Source: Halisarca cf. caerulea (Eukaryota > Porifera > Demospongiae > Chondrillida > Halisarcidae). Taken from it: a DNA stretch of 64,000 bases. Made by a program: the position numbers and the translations under genes. Positions within the stretch are counted from its first letter, which is position 1. Each line of letters opens with the position of its first letter. The notes beneath the pieces were generated by a model, which saw only the letters and a program-made list of their open reading frames with translations, ran no database searches and was not told the DNA's origin. The stretch spans positions 2,437,701 through 2,501,700 of the forward strand of contig CAUJGJ010000313.1 in assembly GCA_963170055.1 (NCBI GenBank), written 5' to 3'. Of this stretch, positions 15,901 to 29,142 are shown piece after piece.

Positions 15901-18900
15901 TTAAATACTTTGCAAATGTTAAATTTAAAGAAAGTAAAGATTACAAAGTGTAGATTTGAAGAATTTAGAAACTGGAAATATTATTCTTTTGAAACTTTTA
16001 AATTTCTAACGTTAACATTTCCAAATGATTTTTAAATACTTTGGAAATGTTAAATTTGTTTCGTCTGAAGATTACTACAAGTAGTTTAAAAGAATTTAGA
16101 AACTTTGGAAATAATACTCTTTTGAAACTTTTAAATTTCTAACGTTAACATTTCCAAATGATTTTTAAATACTTTGCAAATGTTAAATTCGTTTCGTCTG
16201 AAGATTACTACAAGTAGTTTAAAAGAATTTAGTAACTTTGGAAATAATACTCTTTTGAAACTTTCAAATTTCTAACGTTAACATTTCCAAATGATTTTTA
16301 AATACTTTGAAAATGTTAAATTTGTTTCGTCTGAAAATTTCAAAGTGTAGATTTAAAGAATTTTGAAACTTTGGAAATATTATTCTTTTGAAACTTTTAA
16401 ATTTCTAACGTTAACATTTCCAAATGATTTTTAAATACTTTGCAAATGTTAAATTTAAAGAAAGCAAAGATTACAAAGTGTAGATTTAAAGAATTTAGAA
16501 ACTTTGGAAATATTATTCTTTTGAAACTTTTAAATTTCTAACGTTAACATTTCCAAATGATTTTTAAATACTTTGCAAATGTTAAATTTAAAGAAAGTAA
16601 AGATTACAAAGTGTAGATTTGAAGAATTTAGAAACATTGGAAATATTATTCTTTTGAAACTTTTAAATTTCTAACGTTAACATTTCCAAATGATTTTTAA
16701 ATACTTTGCAAATGTTAAATTTGTTTCGTCTGAAGATTACTACAAGTAGTTTAAAAGAATTTAGAAACTTTGGAAATAATACTCTTTTGAAACTTTTAAA
16801 TTTCTAACGTTAACATTTCCAAATGATTTTTAAATACTTTGCAAATGTTAAATTTGTTTTGTCTAAAGATTACAAAGTGTAGATTTAAAGAATTTAGAAA
16901 CTTTGGAAATATTATTCTTTTGAAACTTTTAAATTTCTAACGTTAACATTTCCAAATGATTTTTAAATACTTTGCAAATGTTAAATTTGTTTCGTCTGAA
17001 GATTACTACAAGTAGTTTAAAAGAATTTAGAAACTTTGGAAATAATACTCTTTTGAAACTTTTAAATTTCTAACGTTAACATTTCCAAATGATTTTTAAA
17101 TACTTTGCAAATGTTAAATTTGTTTCGTTTGAAGATTACTACAAGTAGTTTAAAAGAATTTAGAAACTTTGGAAATATTATTCTTTTGAAACTTTTAAAT
17201 TTCTAACGTTAACATTTCCAAATGATTTTTAAATACTTTGCAAATGTTAAATTTAAAGAAAGCAAAGATTACAAAGTGTAGATTTAAAGAATTTAGAAAC
17301 TTTGGAAATATTATTCTTTTGAAACTTTTAAATTTCTAACGTTAACATTTCCAAATGATTTTTAAATACTTTGCAAATGTTAAATTTAAAGAAAGTAAAG
17401 ATTACAAAGTGTAGATTTGAAGAATTTAGAAACTGGAAATATTATTCTTTTGAAACTTTTAAATTTCTAACGTTAACATTTCCAAATGATTTTTAAATAC
17501 TTTGCAAATGTTAAATTTGTTTCGTCTGAAGATTACTACAAGTAGTTTAAAAGAATTTAGAAACTTTGGAAATAATACTCTTTTGAAACTTTTAAATTTC
17601 TAACGTTAACATTTCCAAATGATTTTTAAATACTTTGCAAATGTTAAATTTGTTTCGTCTGAAGATTACTACAAGTAGTTTAAAAGAATTTAGTAACTTT
17701 GGAAATAATACTCTTTTGAAACTTTCAAATTTCTAACGTTAACATTTCCAAATGATTTTTAAATACTTTGAAAATGTTAAATTTGTTTCGTCTGAAGATT
17801 TCAAAGTGTAGATTTAAAGAATTTTGAAACTTTGGAAATATTATTCTTTTGAAACTTTTAAATTTCTAACGTTAACATTTCCAAATGATTTTTAAATACT
17901 TTGCAAATGTTAAATTTGTTTCGTCTGAAGATTACTACAAGTAGTTTAAAAGAATTTAGAAACTTTGGAAATATTATTCTTTTGAAACTTTTAAATTTCT
18001 AACGTTAACATTTCCAAATGATTTTTAAATACTTTGCAAATGTTAAATTTAAAGAAAGCAAAGATTACGAAGGGTAGATTTAAAGAATTTAGAAACTTTG
18101 GAAATATTATTCTTTTGAAACTTTTAAATTTCTAACGTTAACATTTCCAAATGATTTTTAAATACTTTGCAAATGTTAAATTTAAAGAAAGTAAAGATTA
18201 CAAAGTGTAGATTTAAAGAATTTAGAAACTTTGGAAATATTATTCTTTTGAAACTTTTAAATTTCTAACGTTAACATTTCCAAATGATTTTTAAATACTT
18301 TGCAAATGTTAAATTTGTTTCGTCTGAAGATTACTACAAGTAGTTTAAAAGAATTTAGAAACTTTGGAAATAATACTCTTTTGAAACTTTTAAATTTCTA
18401 ACGTTAACATTTCCAAATGATTTTTAAATACTTTGCAAATGTTAAATTTAAAGAAAGTAAAGATTACAAAGTGTAGATTTAAAGAATTTAGAAACTTTGG
18501 AAATATTATTCTTTTGAAACTTTTAAATTTCTAACGTTAACATTTCCAAATGATTTTTAAATACTTTGCAAATGTTAAATTTGTTTCGTCTGAAGATTAC
18601 TACAAGTAGTTTAAAAGAATTTAGAAACTTTGGAAATATTATTCTGTTGAAACTTTTAAATTTCTAACGTTAACATTTCCAAATGATTTTTAAATACTTT
18701 GCAAATGTTAAATTTAAAGAAAGCAAAGATTACAAAGTGTAGATTTGAAGAATTTAGAAACTTTGGAAATATTATTCTTTTGAAACTTTTAAATTTCTAA
18801 CGTTAACATTTCCAAATGATTTTTAAATACTTTGCAAATGTTAAATTTAAAGAAAGTAAAGATTACAAAGTGTAGATTTAAAGAATTTAGAAACTTTGGA

Positions 18901-20689
18901 AATATTATTCTTTTGAAACTTTTAAATTTCTAACGTTAACATTTCCAAATGATTTTTAAATACTTTGCAAATGTTAAATTTGTTTCGTCTGAAGATTACT
19001 ACAAGTAGTTTAAAAGAATTTAGAAACTTTGGAAATATTATTCTTTTGAAACTTATAAATTTCTAACGTTAACATTTCCAAATGATTTTTAACTACTTTG
19101 CAAATGTTAAATTTAAAGAAAGTAAAGATTACAAAGTGTAGATTTAAAGAATTTAGAAACTTTGGAAATATTATTCTTTTGAAACTTTTAAATTTGTAAC
19201 GTTAACATTTCCAAATGATTTTTAAATACTTTGCAAATGTTAAATTTGTTTCGTCTGAAGATTACTACAAGTAGTTTAAAAGAATTTAGAAACTTTGGAA
19301 ATATTATTCTTTTGAAACTTTTAAATTTCTAACGTTAACATTTCCAAATGATTTTTAAATACTTTGCAAATGTTAAATTTAAAGAAAGCAAAGATTACAA
19401 AGTGTAGATTTGAAGAATTTAGAAACTTTGGAAATATTATTCTTTTGAAACTTTTAAATTTCTAACGTTAACATTTCCAAATGATTTTTAAATACTTTGC
19501 AAATGTTAAATTTAAAGAAAGTAAAGATTACAAAGTGTAGATTTAAAGAATTTAGAAACTTTGGAAATATTATTCTTTTGAAACTTTTAAATTTCTAACG
19601 TTAACATTTCCAAATGATTTTTAAATACTTTGCAAATGTTAAATTTGTTTCGTCTGAAGATTACTACAAGTAGTTTAAAAGAATTTAGAAACTTTGGAAA
19701 TATTATTCTGTTGAAACTTTTAAATTTCTAACGTTAACATTTCCAAATGATTTTTAAATACTTTGCAAATGTTAAATTTAAAGAAAGCAAAGATTACAAA
19801 GTGTAGATTTGAAGAATTTAGAAACTTTGGAAATATTATTCTTTTGAAACTTTTAAATTTCTAACGTTAACATTTCCAAATGATTTTTAAATACTTTGCA
19901 AATGTTAAATTTAAAGAAAGTAAAGATTACAAAGTGTAGATTTAAAGAATTTAGAAACTTTGGAAATATTATTCTTTTGAAACTTTTAAATTTCTAACGT
20001 TAACATTTCCAAATTATTTTTAAATACTTTGCAAATGTTAAATTTGTTTCGTTTGAAGATTACTACAAGTAGTTTAAAAGAATTTAGAAACTTTGGAAAT
20101 AATACTCTTTTGAAACTTTTAAATTTCTAACGTTAACATTTCCAAATGATTTTTAAATACTTTGCAAATGTTAAATTTAAAGAAAGTAAAGATTACAAAG
20201 TGTAGATTTAAAGAATTTAGAAACTTTGGAAATATTATTCTTTTGAAACTTTTAAATTTCTAACGTTAACATATCCAAATGATTTTTAAATACTTTGCAA
20301 ATGTTAAATTTGTTTCGTCTGAAGATTACTACAAGTAGTTTAAAAGAATTTAGAAACTTTGGAAATATTATTCTTTTGAAACTTTTAAATTTCTAACGTT
20401 AACATTTCCAAATGATTTTTAAATACTTTGCAAATGTTAAATTTAAAGAAAGCAAAGATTACAAAGTGTAGATTTGAAGAATTTAGAAACTTTGGAAATA
20501 TTATTCTTTTCAAACTTTTAAATTTCTAACGTTAACATTTCCAAATGATTTTTAAATACTTTGCAAATGTTAAATTTAAAGAAAGTATAGATTACAAAGT
20601 GTAGATTTAAAGAATTTAGAAACTTTGGAAATATTATTCTTTTGAAACTTTTAAATTTCTAACGTTAACATTTCCAAATGATTTTTAAA

Positions 20690-23600
20690 TACTTTGCAAA
20701 TGTTAAATTTAAAGAAAGCAAAGATTACAAAGTGTAGATTTAAAGAATTTAGAAACTTTGGAAATATTATTCTTTTGAAACTTTTAAATTTCTAACGTTA
20801 ACATTTCCAAATGATTTTTAAATACTTTGCAAATGTTAAATTTGTTTCGTTTGAAGATTACTACAACTAGTTTAAAAGAATTTAGAAACTTTGGAAATAA
20901 TACTCTTTTGAAACTTTTAAATTTCTAACGTTAACATTTCCAAATGATTTTTAAATACTTTGCAAATGTTAAATTTAAAGAAAGTAAAGATTACAAAGTG
21001 TAGATTTAAAGAATTTAGAAACTTTGGAAATATTATTCTTTTGAAACTTTTAAATTTCTAACGTTAACATTTCCAAATGATTTTTAAATACTTTGCAAAT
21101 GTTAAATTTAAAGAAAGCAAAGATTACAAAGTGTAGATTTAAAGAATTTAGAAACTTTGGAAATATTATTCTTTTGAAACTTTTAAATTTCTAACGTTAA
21201 CATTTCCAAATTATTTTTTAATACTTTGCAAATGTTAAATTTGTTTCGTTTGAAGATTACTACAAGTAGTTTAAAAGAATTTAGAAACTTTGGAAATAAT
21301 ACTCTTTTGAAACTTTTAAATTTCTAACGTTAACATTTCCAAATGATTTTTAAATACTTTGCAAATGTTAAATTTAAAGAAAGTAAAGATTACAAAGTGT
21401 AGATTTAAAGAATTTAGAAACTTTGGAAATATTATTCTTTTGAAACTTTTAAATTTCTAACGTTAACATTTCCAAATGATTTTTAAATACTTTGCAAATG
21501 TTAAATTTAAAGAAAGCAAAGATTACAAAGTGTAGATTTAAAGAATTTAGAAACTTTGGAAATATTATTCTTTTGAAACTTTTAAATTTCTAACGTTAAC
21601 ATTTCCAAATTATTTTTAAATACTTTGCAAATGTTAAATTTGTTTCGTTTGAAGATTACTACAAGTAGTTTAAGAGAATTTAGAAACTTTGGAAATAATA
21701 CTCTTTTGAAACTTTTAAATTTCTAACGTTAACATTTCCAAATGATTTTTAAATACTTTGCAAATGTTAAATTTGTTTCGTTTGAAGATTACTACAAGTA
21801 GTTTAAAAGAATTTAGAAACTTTGGAAATATTATTCTTTTGAAACTTTTAAATTTCTAACGTTAACATTTCCAAATGATTATTAAATACTTTGCAAATGT
21901 TAAATTTGTTTCGTCTGAAGATTACTACAAGTAGTTTAAAAGAATTTAGAAACTTTGGAAATATTATTCTTTTGAAACTTTTAAATTTCTAACGTTAACA
22001 TTTCCAAATGATTTTTAAATACTTTGCAAATGTTATATTTAAAGAAAGCAAAGATTACAAAGTGTAGATTTAAAGAATTTAGAAACTTTGGAAATATTAT
22101 TCTTTTGAAACTTTTAAATTTCTAACGTTAACATTTCCAAATGATTTTTAAATACTTTGCAAATGTTAAATTTGTTTCGTCTGCAGATTACTACAAGTAG
22201 TTTAAAAGAATTTAGAAACTTTGGAAATAATATTCTTTTGAAACTTTTAAATTTCTAACGTAAACATTTCCAAATGATTTTTAAATACTTTGCAAACGTT
22301 AAATTTAAAGAAAGTAAAGATTACAAAGTGTAGATTTAAAGAATTTAGAAACTTTGGAAATATTATTCTTTTGAAACTTTTAAATTTCTAACGTTAACAT
22401 TTCCAAATGATTTTTGAATACTTTGCAAATGTTAAATTTAAAGAAAGCAAAGATTACAAAGTGTAGATTTAAAGAATTTAGAAACTTTGGAAATATTATT
22501 CTTTTGAAACTTTTAAATTTCTAACGTTAACATTTCCAAATGATTTTTAAATACTTTGCAAATGTTAAATTTAAAGAAAGTAAAGATTGCAAAGTGTAGA
22601 TTTAAAGAATTTAGAAACTTTGGAAATATTATTCTTTTGAAACTTTTAAATTTCTAACGTTAACATTTCCAAATGATTTTTGAATACTTTGCAAATGTTA
22701 AATTTAAAGAAAGCAAAGATTACAAAGTGTAGATTTAAAGAATTTAGAAACTTTGGAAATATTATTCTTTTGAAACTTTTAAATTTCTAACGTTAACATT
22801 TCCAAATGATTTTTAAATACTTTGCAAATGTTAAATTTGTTTCGTGTGAAGATTACTACAAGTAGTTTAAGAGAATTTAGAAACTTTGGAAATATTATTC
22901 TTTTGAAACTTTTAAATTTCTAACGTTAACATTTCCAAATGATTTTTAAATACTTTGCAAATGTTAAATTTGTTTCGTGTGAAGATTACTACAAGTAGTT
23001 TAAAAGAATTTAGAAACTTTGGAAATATTATTCTTTTGAAACTTTTAAATTTCTAACGTTAACATTTCCAAATGATTTTTAAATACTTTGCAAATGTTAA
23101 ATTTGTTTCGTCTGAAGATTACTACAAGTAGTTTAAAAGAATTTAGAAACTTTGGAAATATTATTCTTTTGAAACTTTTAAATTTCTAACGTTAACATTT
23201 CCTAATGATTTTTAAATACTTTGCAAATGTTAAATTTAAAGAAAGCAATGATTAAAGTGTAAATTTGAAGAACTTAGAAACTTTGGAAATATTATTCTTT
23301 TGAAACTTTTAAATTTCTAACGTTAACATTTCCAAATGATTTTTAAATACTTTGCAAATGTTAAATTTGTTTCGTCTGAAGATTACTACAAGTAGTTTAA
23401 AAGAATTTAGAAACTTTGGAAATATTATTCTTTTGAAACTTTTAAATTTCTAACGTTAACATTTCCAAATGATTTTTAAATACTTTGCAAATGTTAAATT
23501 TAAAGAAAGCAAAGATTACAAAGTGTAGATTTAAAGAATTTAGAAACTTTGGAAATATTATTCTTTTGAAACTTTTAAATTTCTAACGTTAACATTTCCA

Positions 23601-26285
23601 AATGATTTTTAAATACTTTGCAAATGTTAAATTTGTTTCGTTTGAAGATTACTACAACTAGTTTAAAAGAATTTAGAAACTTTGGAAATAATACTCTTTT
23701 GAAACTTTTAAATTTCTAACGTTAACATTTCCAAATGATTTTTAAATACTTTGCAAATGTTAAATTTAAAGAAAGTAAAGATTACAAAGTGTAGATTTAA
23801 AGAATTTAGAAACTTTGGAAATATTATTCTTTTGAAACTTTTAAATTTCTAACGTTAACATTTCCAAATGATTTTTAAATACTTTGCAAATGTTAAATTT
23901 AAAGAAAGCAAAGATTACAAAGTGTAGATTTAAAGAATTTAGAAACTTTGGAAATATTATTCTTTTGAAACTTTTAAATTTCTAACGTTAACATTTCCAA
24001 ATTATTTTTTAATACTTTGCAAATGTTAAATTTGTTTCGTTTGAAGATTACTACAAGTAGTTTAAAAGAATTTAGAAACTTTGGAAATAATACTCTTTTG
24101 AAACTTTTAAATTTCTAACGTTAACATTTCCAAATGATTTTTAAATACTTTGCAAATGTTAAATTTAAAGAAAGTAAAGATTACAAAGTGTAGATTTAAA
24201 GAATTTAGAAACTTTGGAAATATTATTCTTTTGAAACTTTTAAATTTCTAACGTTAACATTTCCAAATGATTTTTAAATACTTTGCAAATGTTAAATTTA
24301 AAGAAAGCAAAGATTACAAAGTGTAGATTTAAAGAATTTAGAAACTTTGGAAATATTATTCTTTTGAAACTTTTAAATTTCTAACGTTAACATTTCCAAA
24401 TTATTTTTAAATACTTTGCAAATGTTAAATTTGTTTCGTTTGAAGATTACTACAAGTAGTTTAAGAGAATTTAGAAACTTTGGAAATAATACTCTTTTGA
24501 AACTTTTAAATTTCTAACGTTAACATTTCCAAATGATTTTTAAATACTTTGCAAATGTTAAATTTGTTTCGTTTGAAGATTACTACAAGTAGTTTAAAAG
24601 AATTTAGAAACTTTGGAAATATTATTCTTTTGAAACTTTTAAATTTCTAACGTTAACATTTCCAAATGATTATTAAATACTTTGCAAATGTTAAATTTGT
24701 TTCGTCTGAAGATTACTACAAGTAGTTTAAAAGAATTTAGAAACTTTGGAAATATTATTCTTTTGAAACTTTTAAATTTCTAACGTTAACATTTCCAAAT
24801 GATTTTTAAATACTTTGCAAATGTTATATTTAAAGAAAGCAAAGATTACAAAGTGTAGATTTAAAGAATTTAGAAACTTTGGAAATATTATTCTTTTGAA
24901 ACTTTTAAATTTCTAACGTTAACATTTCCAAATGATTTTTAAATACTTTGCAAATGTTAAATTTGTTTCGTCTGCAGATTACTACAAGTAGTTTAAAAGA
25001 ATTTAGAAACTTTGGAAATAATATTCTTTTGAAACTTTTAAATTTCTAACGTAAACATTTCCAAATGATTTTTAAATACTTTGCAAACGTTAAATTTAAA
25101 GAAAGTAAAGATTACAAAGTGTAGATTTAAAGAATTTAGAAACTTTGGAAATATTATTCTTTTGAAACTTTTAAATTTCTAACGTTAACATTTCCAAATG
25201 ATTTTTGAATACTTTGCAAATGTTAAATTTAAAGAAAGCAAAGATTACAAAGTGTAGATTTAAAGAATTTAGAAACTTTGGAAATATTATTCTTTTGAAA
25301 CTTTTAAATTTCTAACGTTAACATTTCCAAATGATTTTTAAATACTTTGCAAATGTTAAATTTAAAGAAAGTAAAGATTGCAAAGTGTAGATTTAAAGAA
25401 TTTAGAAACTTTGGAAATATTATTCTTTTGAAACTTTTAAATTTCTAACGTTAACATTTCCAAATGATTTTTGAATACTTTGCAAATGTTAAATTTAAAG
25501 AAAGCAAAGATTACAAAGTGTAGATTTAAAGAATTTAGAAACTTTGGAAATATTATTCTTTTGAAACTTTTAAATTTCTAACGTTAACATTTCCAAATGA
25601 TTTTTAAATACTTTGCAAATGTTAAATTTGTTTCGTGTGAAGATTACTACAAGTAGTTTAAGAGAATTTAGAAACTTTGGAAATATTATTCTTTTGAAAC
25701 TTTTAAATTTCTAACGTTAACATTTCCAAATGATTTTTAAATACTTTGCAAATGTTAAATTTGTTTCGTGTGAAGATTACTACAAGTAGTTTAAAAGAAT
25801 TTAGAAACTTTGGAAATATTATTCTTTTGAAACTTTTAAATTTCTAACGTTAACATTTCCAAATGATTTTTAAATACTTTGCAAATGTTAAATTTGTTTC
25901 GTCTGAAGATTACTACAAGTAGTTTAAAAGAATTTAGAAACTTTGGAAATATTATTCTTTTGAAACTTTTAAATTTCTAACGTTAACATTTCCTAATGAT
26001 TTTTAAATACTTTGCAAATGTTAAATTTAAAGAAAGCAATGATTAAAGTGTAAATTTGAAGAACTTAGAAACTTTGGAAATATTATTCTTTTGAAACTTT
26101 TAAATTTCTAACGTTAACATTTCCAAATGATTTTTAAATACTTTGCAAATGTTAAATTTGTTTCGTCTGAAGATTACTACAAGTAGTTTAAAAGAATTTA
26201 GAAACTTTGGAAATATTATTCTTTTGAAACTTTTAAATTTCTAACGTTAACATTTCCAAATGATTTTTAAATACTTTGCAAATGT
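20690..26285 (+). repeat. Satellite higher-order repeat of 21 monomers (2791 bp), two copies
   Basis: The rare variant CTACAACTAG is at 20861 and 23652, and TTAAGAGAAT at 21670 and 24461; both intervals are 2791 bp (21 monomers with one 131-bp monomer). Other variants, such as GATTATTAAATAC and TGTTATATTT, follow in the same order in both copies. Part of the first copy and the monomers just before it occur again 9564 bp downstream (ATATCC at 20271 and 29835, CTACAACTAG at 30425), so block copying is not only between neighbours. Confidence 0.85.
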
Positions 26286-26354
26286 TAAATTTAAAGAAAG
26301 CAAAGATTACAAAGTGTAGATTTAAAGAATTTAGAAACTTTGGAAATATTATTC

Positions 26355-29142
26355 TTTTCAAACATTTAAATTTCTAACGTTAACATTTCAAAATGATTTT
26401 TAAATACTTTGCAAATGTTAAATTTAAAGAAAGCAAATATTACAAAGTGTAGATTTAAAGAATTTAGAAACTTTGGAAAAATTATTCTTTTGAAACTTTT
26501 AAATTTCTAACGTTAACATTTCCAAATGATTTTTAAATACTTTGCAAATGTTAAATTTGTTTCGTCTGAAGATTACTACAAGTAGTTTAAAAGAATTTAG
26601 AAACTTTAGAAATATTATTCTTTTGAAACTTTTAAATTTCTAACGTTAACATTTCCAAATGATTTTTAAATACTTTGCAAATGTTAAATTTATTTCGTCT
26701 GAAGATTACTACAAGTAGTTTAAAAGAATTTAGAAACTTTGGAAATATTATTCTTTTGAAACTTTTAAATTTCTAACGTTAACATTTCCTAATGATTTTT
26801 AAATACTTTACAAATGTTAAATTTAAAGAAAGCAATGATTAAAGTGTAAATTTGAAGAACTTAGAAACTTTGGAAATATTATTCTTTTGAAACTTTTAAA
26901 TTTCTAACGTTAACATTTCCAAATGATTTTTAAATACTTTGCAAATGTTAAATTTAAAGAAAGTAAAGATTACAAAGTGTAGATTTAAAGAATTTAGAAA
27001 CTTTGGAAATATTATTCTTTTGAAACTTTTAAATTTCTAACGTTAACATTTCCAAATGATTTTTGAATACTTTGCAAATGTTAAATTTAAAGAAAGCAAA
27101 GATTACAAAGTGTAGATTTAAAGAATTTAGAAACTTTGGAAATATTATTCTTTTGAAACTTTTAAATTTCTAACGTTAACATTTCCAAATGATTTTTAAA
27201 TACTTTGCAAATGTTAAATTTAAAGAAAGTAAAGATTGCAAAGTGTAGATTTAAAGAATTTAGAAACTTTGGAAATATTATTCTTTTGAAACTTTTAAAT
27301 TTCTAACGTTAACATTTCCAAATGATTTTTGAATACTTTGCAAATGTTAAATTTAAAGAAAGCAAATATTACAAAGTGTAGATTTAAAGAATTTAGAAAC
27401 TTTGGAAAAAATATTCTTTTGAAACTTTTAAATTTCTAACGTTAACATTTCCAAATGATTTTTAAATACTTTGCAAATGTTAAATTTGTTTCGTCTGAAG
27501 ATTACTACAAGTAGTTTAAAAGAATTTAGAAACTTTAGAAATATTATTCTTTTGAAACTTTTAAATTTCTAACGTTAACATTTCCAAATGATTTTTAAAT
27601 ACTTTGCAAATGTTAAATTTATTTCGTCTGAAGATTACTACAAGTAGTTTAAAAGAATTTAGAAACTTTGGAAATATTATTCTTTTGAAACTTTTAAATT
27701 TCTAACGTTAACATTTCCTAATGATTTTTAAATACTTTACAAATGTTAAATTTAAAGAAAGCAATGATTAAAGTGTAAATTTGAAGAACTTAGAAACTTT
27801 GGAAATATTATTCTTTTGAAACTTTTAAATTTCTAACGTTAACATTTCCAAATGATTTTTAAATACTTTGCAAATGTTAAATTTAAAGAAAGTAAAGATT
27901 ACAAAGTGTAGATTTAAAGAATTTAGAAACTTTGGAAATATTATTCTTTTGAAACTTTTAAATTTCTAACGTTAACATTTCCAAATGATTTTTGAATACT
28001 TTGCAAATGTTAAATTTAAAGAAAGCAAAGATTACAAAGTGTAGATTTAAAGAATTTAGAAACTTTGGAAATATTATTCTTTTGAAACTTTTAAATTTCT
28101 AACGTTAACATTTCCAAATGATTTTTAAATACTTTGCAAATGTTAAATTTAAAGAAAGTAAAGATTGCAAAGTGTAGATTTAAAGAATTTAGAAACTTTG
28201 GAAATATTATTCTTTTGAAACTTTTAAATTTCTAACGTTAACATTTCCAAATGATTTTTGAATACTTTGCAAATGTTAAATTTAAAGAAAGCAAAGATTA
28301 CAAAGTGTAGATTTAAAGAATTTAGAAACTTTGGAAATATTATTCTTTTGAAACTTTTAAATTTCTAACGTTAACATTTCCAAATGATTTTTAAATACTT
28401 TGCAAATGTTAAATTTGTTTCGTGTGAAGATTACTACAAGTAGTTTAAGAGAATTTAGAAACTTTGGAAATATTATTCTTTTGAAACTTTTAAATTTCTA
28501 ACGTTAACATTTCCAAATGATTTTTAAATACTTTGCAAATGTTAAATTTGTTTCGTGTGAAGATTACTACAAGTAGTTTAAAAGAATTTAGAAACTTTGG
28601 AAATATTATTCTTTTGAAACTTTTAAATTTCTAACGTTAACATTTCCAAATGATTTTTAAATACTTTGCAAATGTTAAATTTGTTTCGTCTGAAGATTAC
28701 TACAAGTAGTTTAAAAGAATTTAGAAACTTTGGAAATATTATTCTTTTGAAACTTTTAAATTTCTAACGTTAACATTTCCTAATGATTTTTAAATACTTT
28801 GCAAATGTTAAATTTAAAGAAAGCAATGATTAAAGTGTAAATTTGAAGAACTTAGAAACTTTGGAAATATTATTCTTTTGAAACTTTTAAATTTCTAACG
28901 TTAACATTTCCAAATGATTTTTAAATACTTTGCAAATGTTAAATTTGTTTCGTCTGAAGATTACTACAAGTAGTTTAAAAGAATTTAGAAACTTTGGAAA
29001 TATTATTCTTTTGAAACTTTTAAATTTCTAACGTTAACATTTCCAAATGATTTTTAAATACTTTGCAAATGTTAAATTTAAAGAAAGCAAAGATTACAAA
29101 GTGTAGATTTAAAGAATTTAGAAACTTTGGAAATATTATTCT
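26355..29142 (+). repeat. Satellite higher-order repeat of 21 monomers (2787 bp) with an inner 7-monomer repeat
   Basis: The rare variant TTTTCAAACA occurs at 26355 and 29142, an interval of 2787 bp (21 monomers, three of them 131 bp). Inside, AAACTTTAGA at 26601 and 27530 marks a 929-bp (7-monomer) duplication. Two levels of tandem duplication are therefore nested here. Confidence 0.8.
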
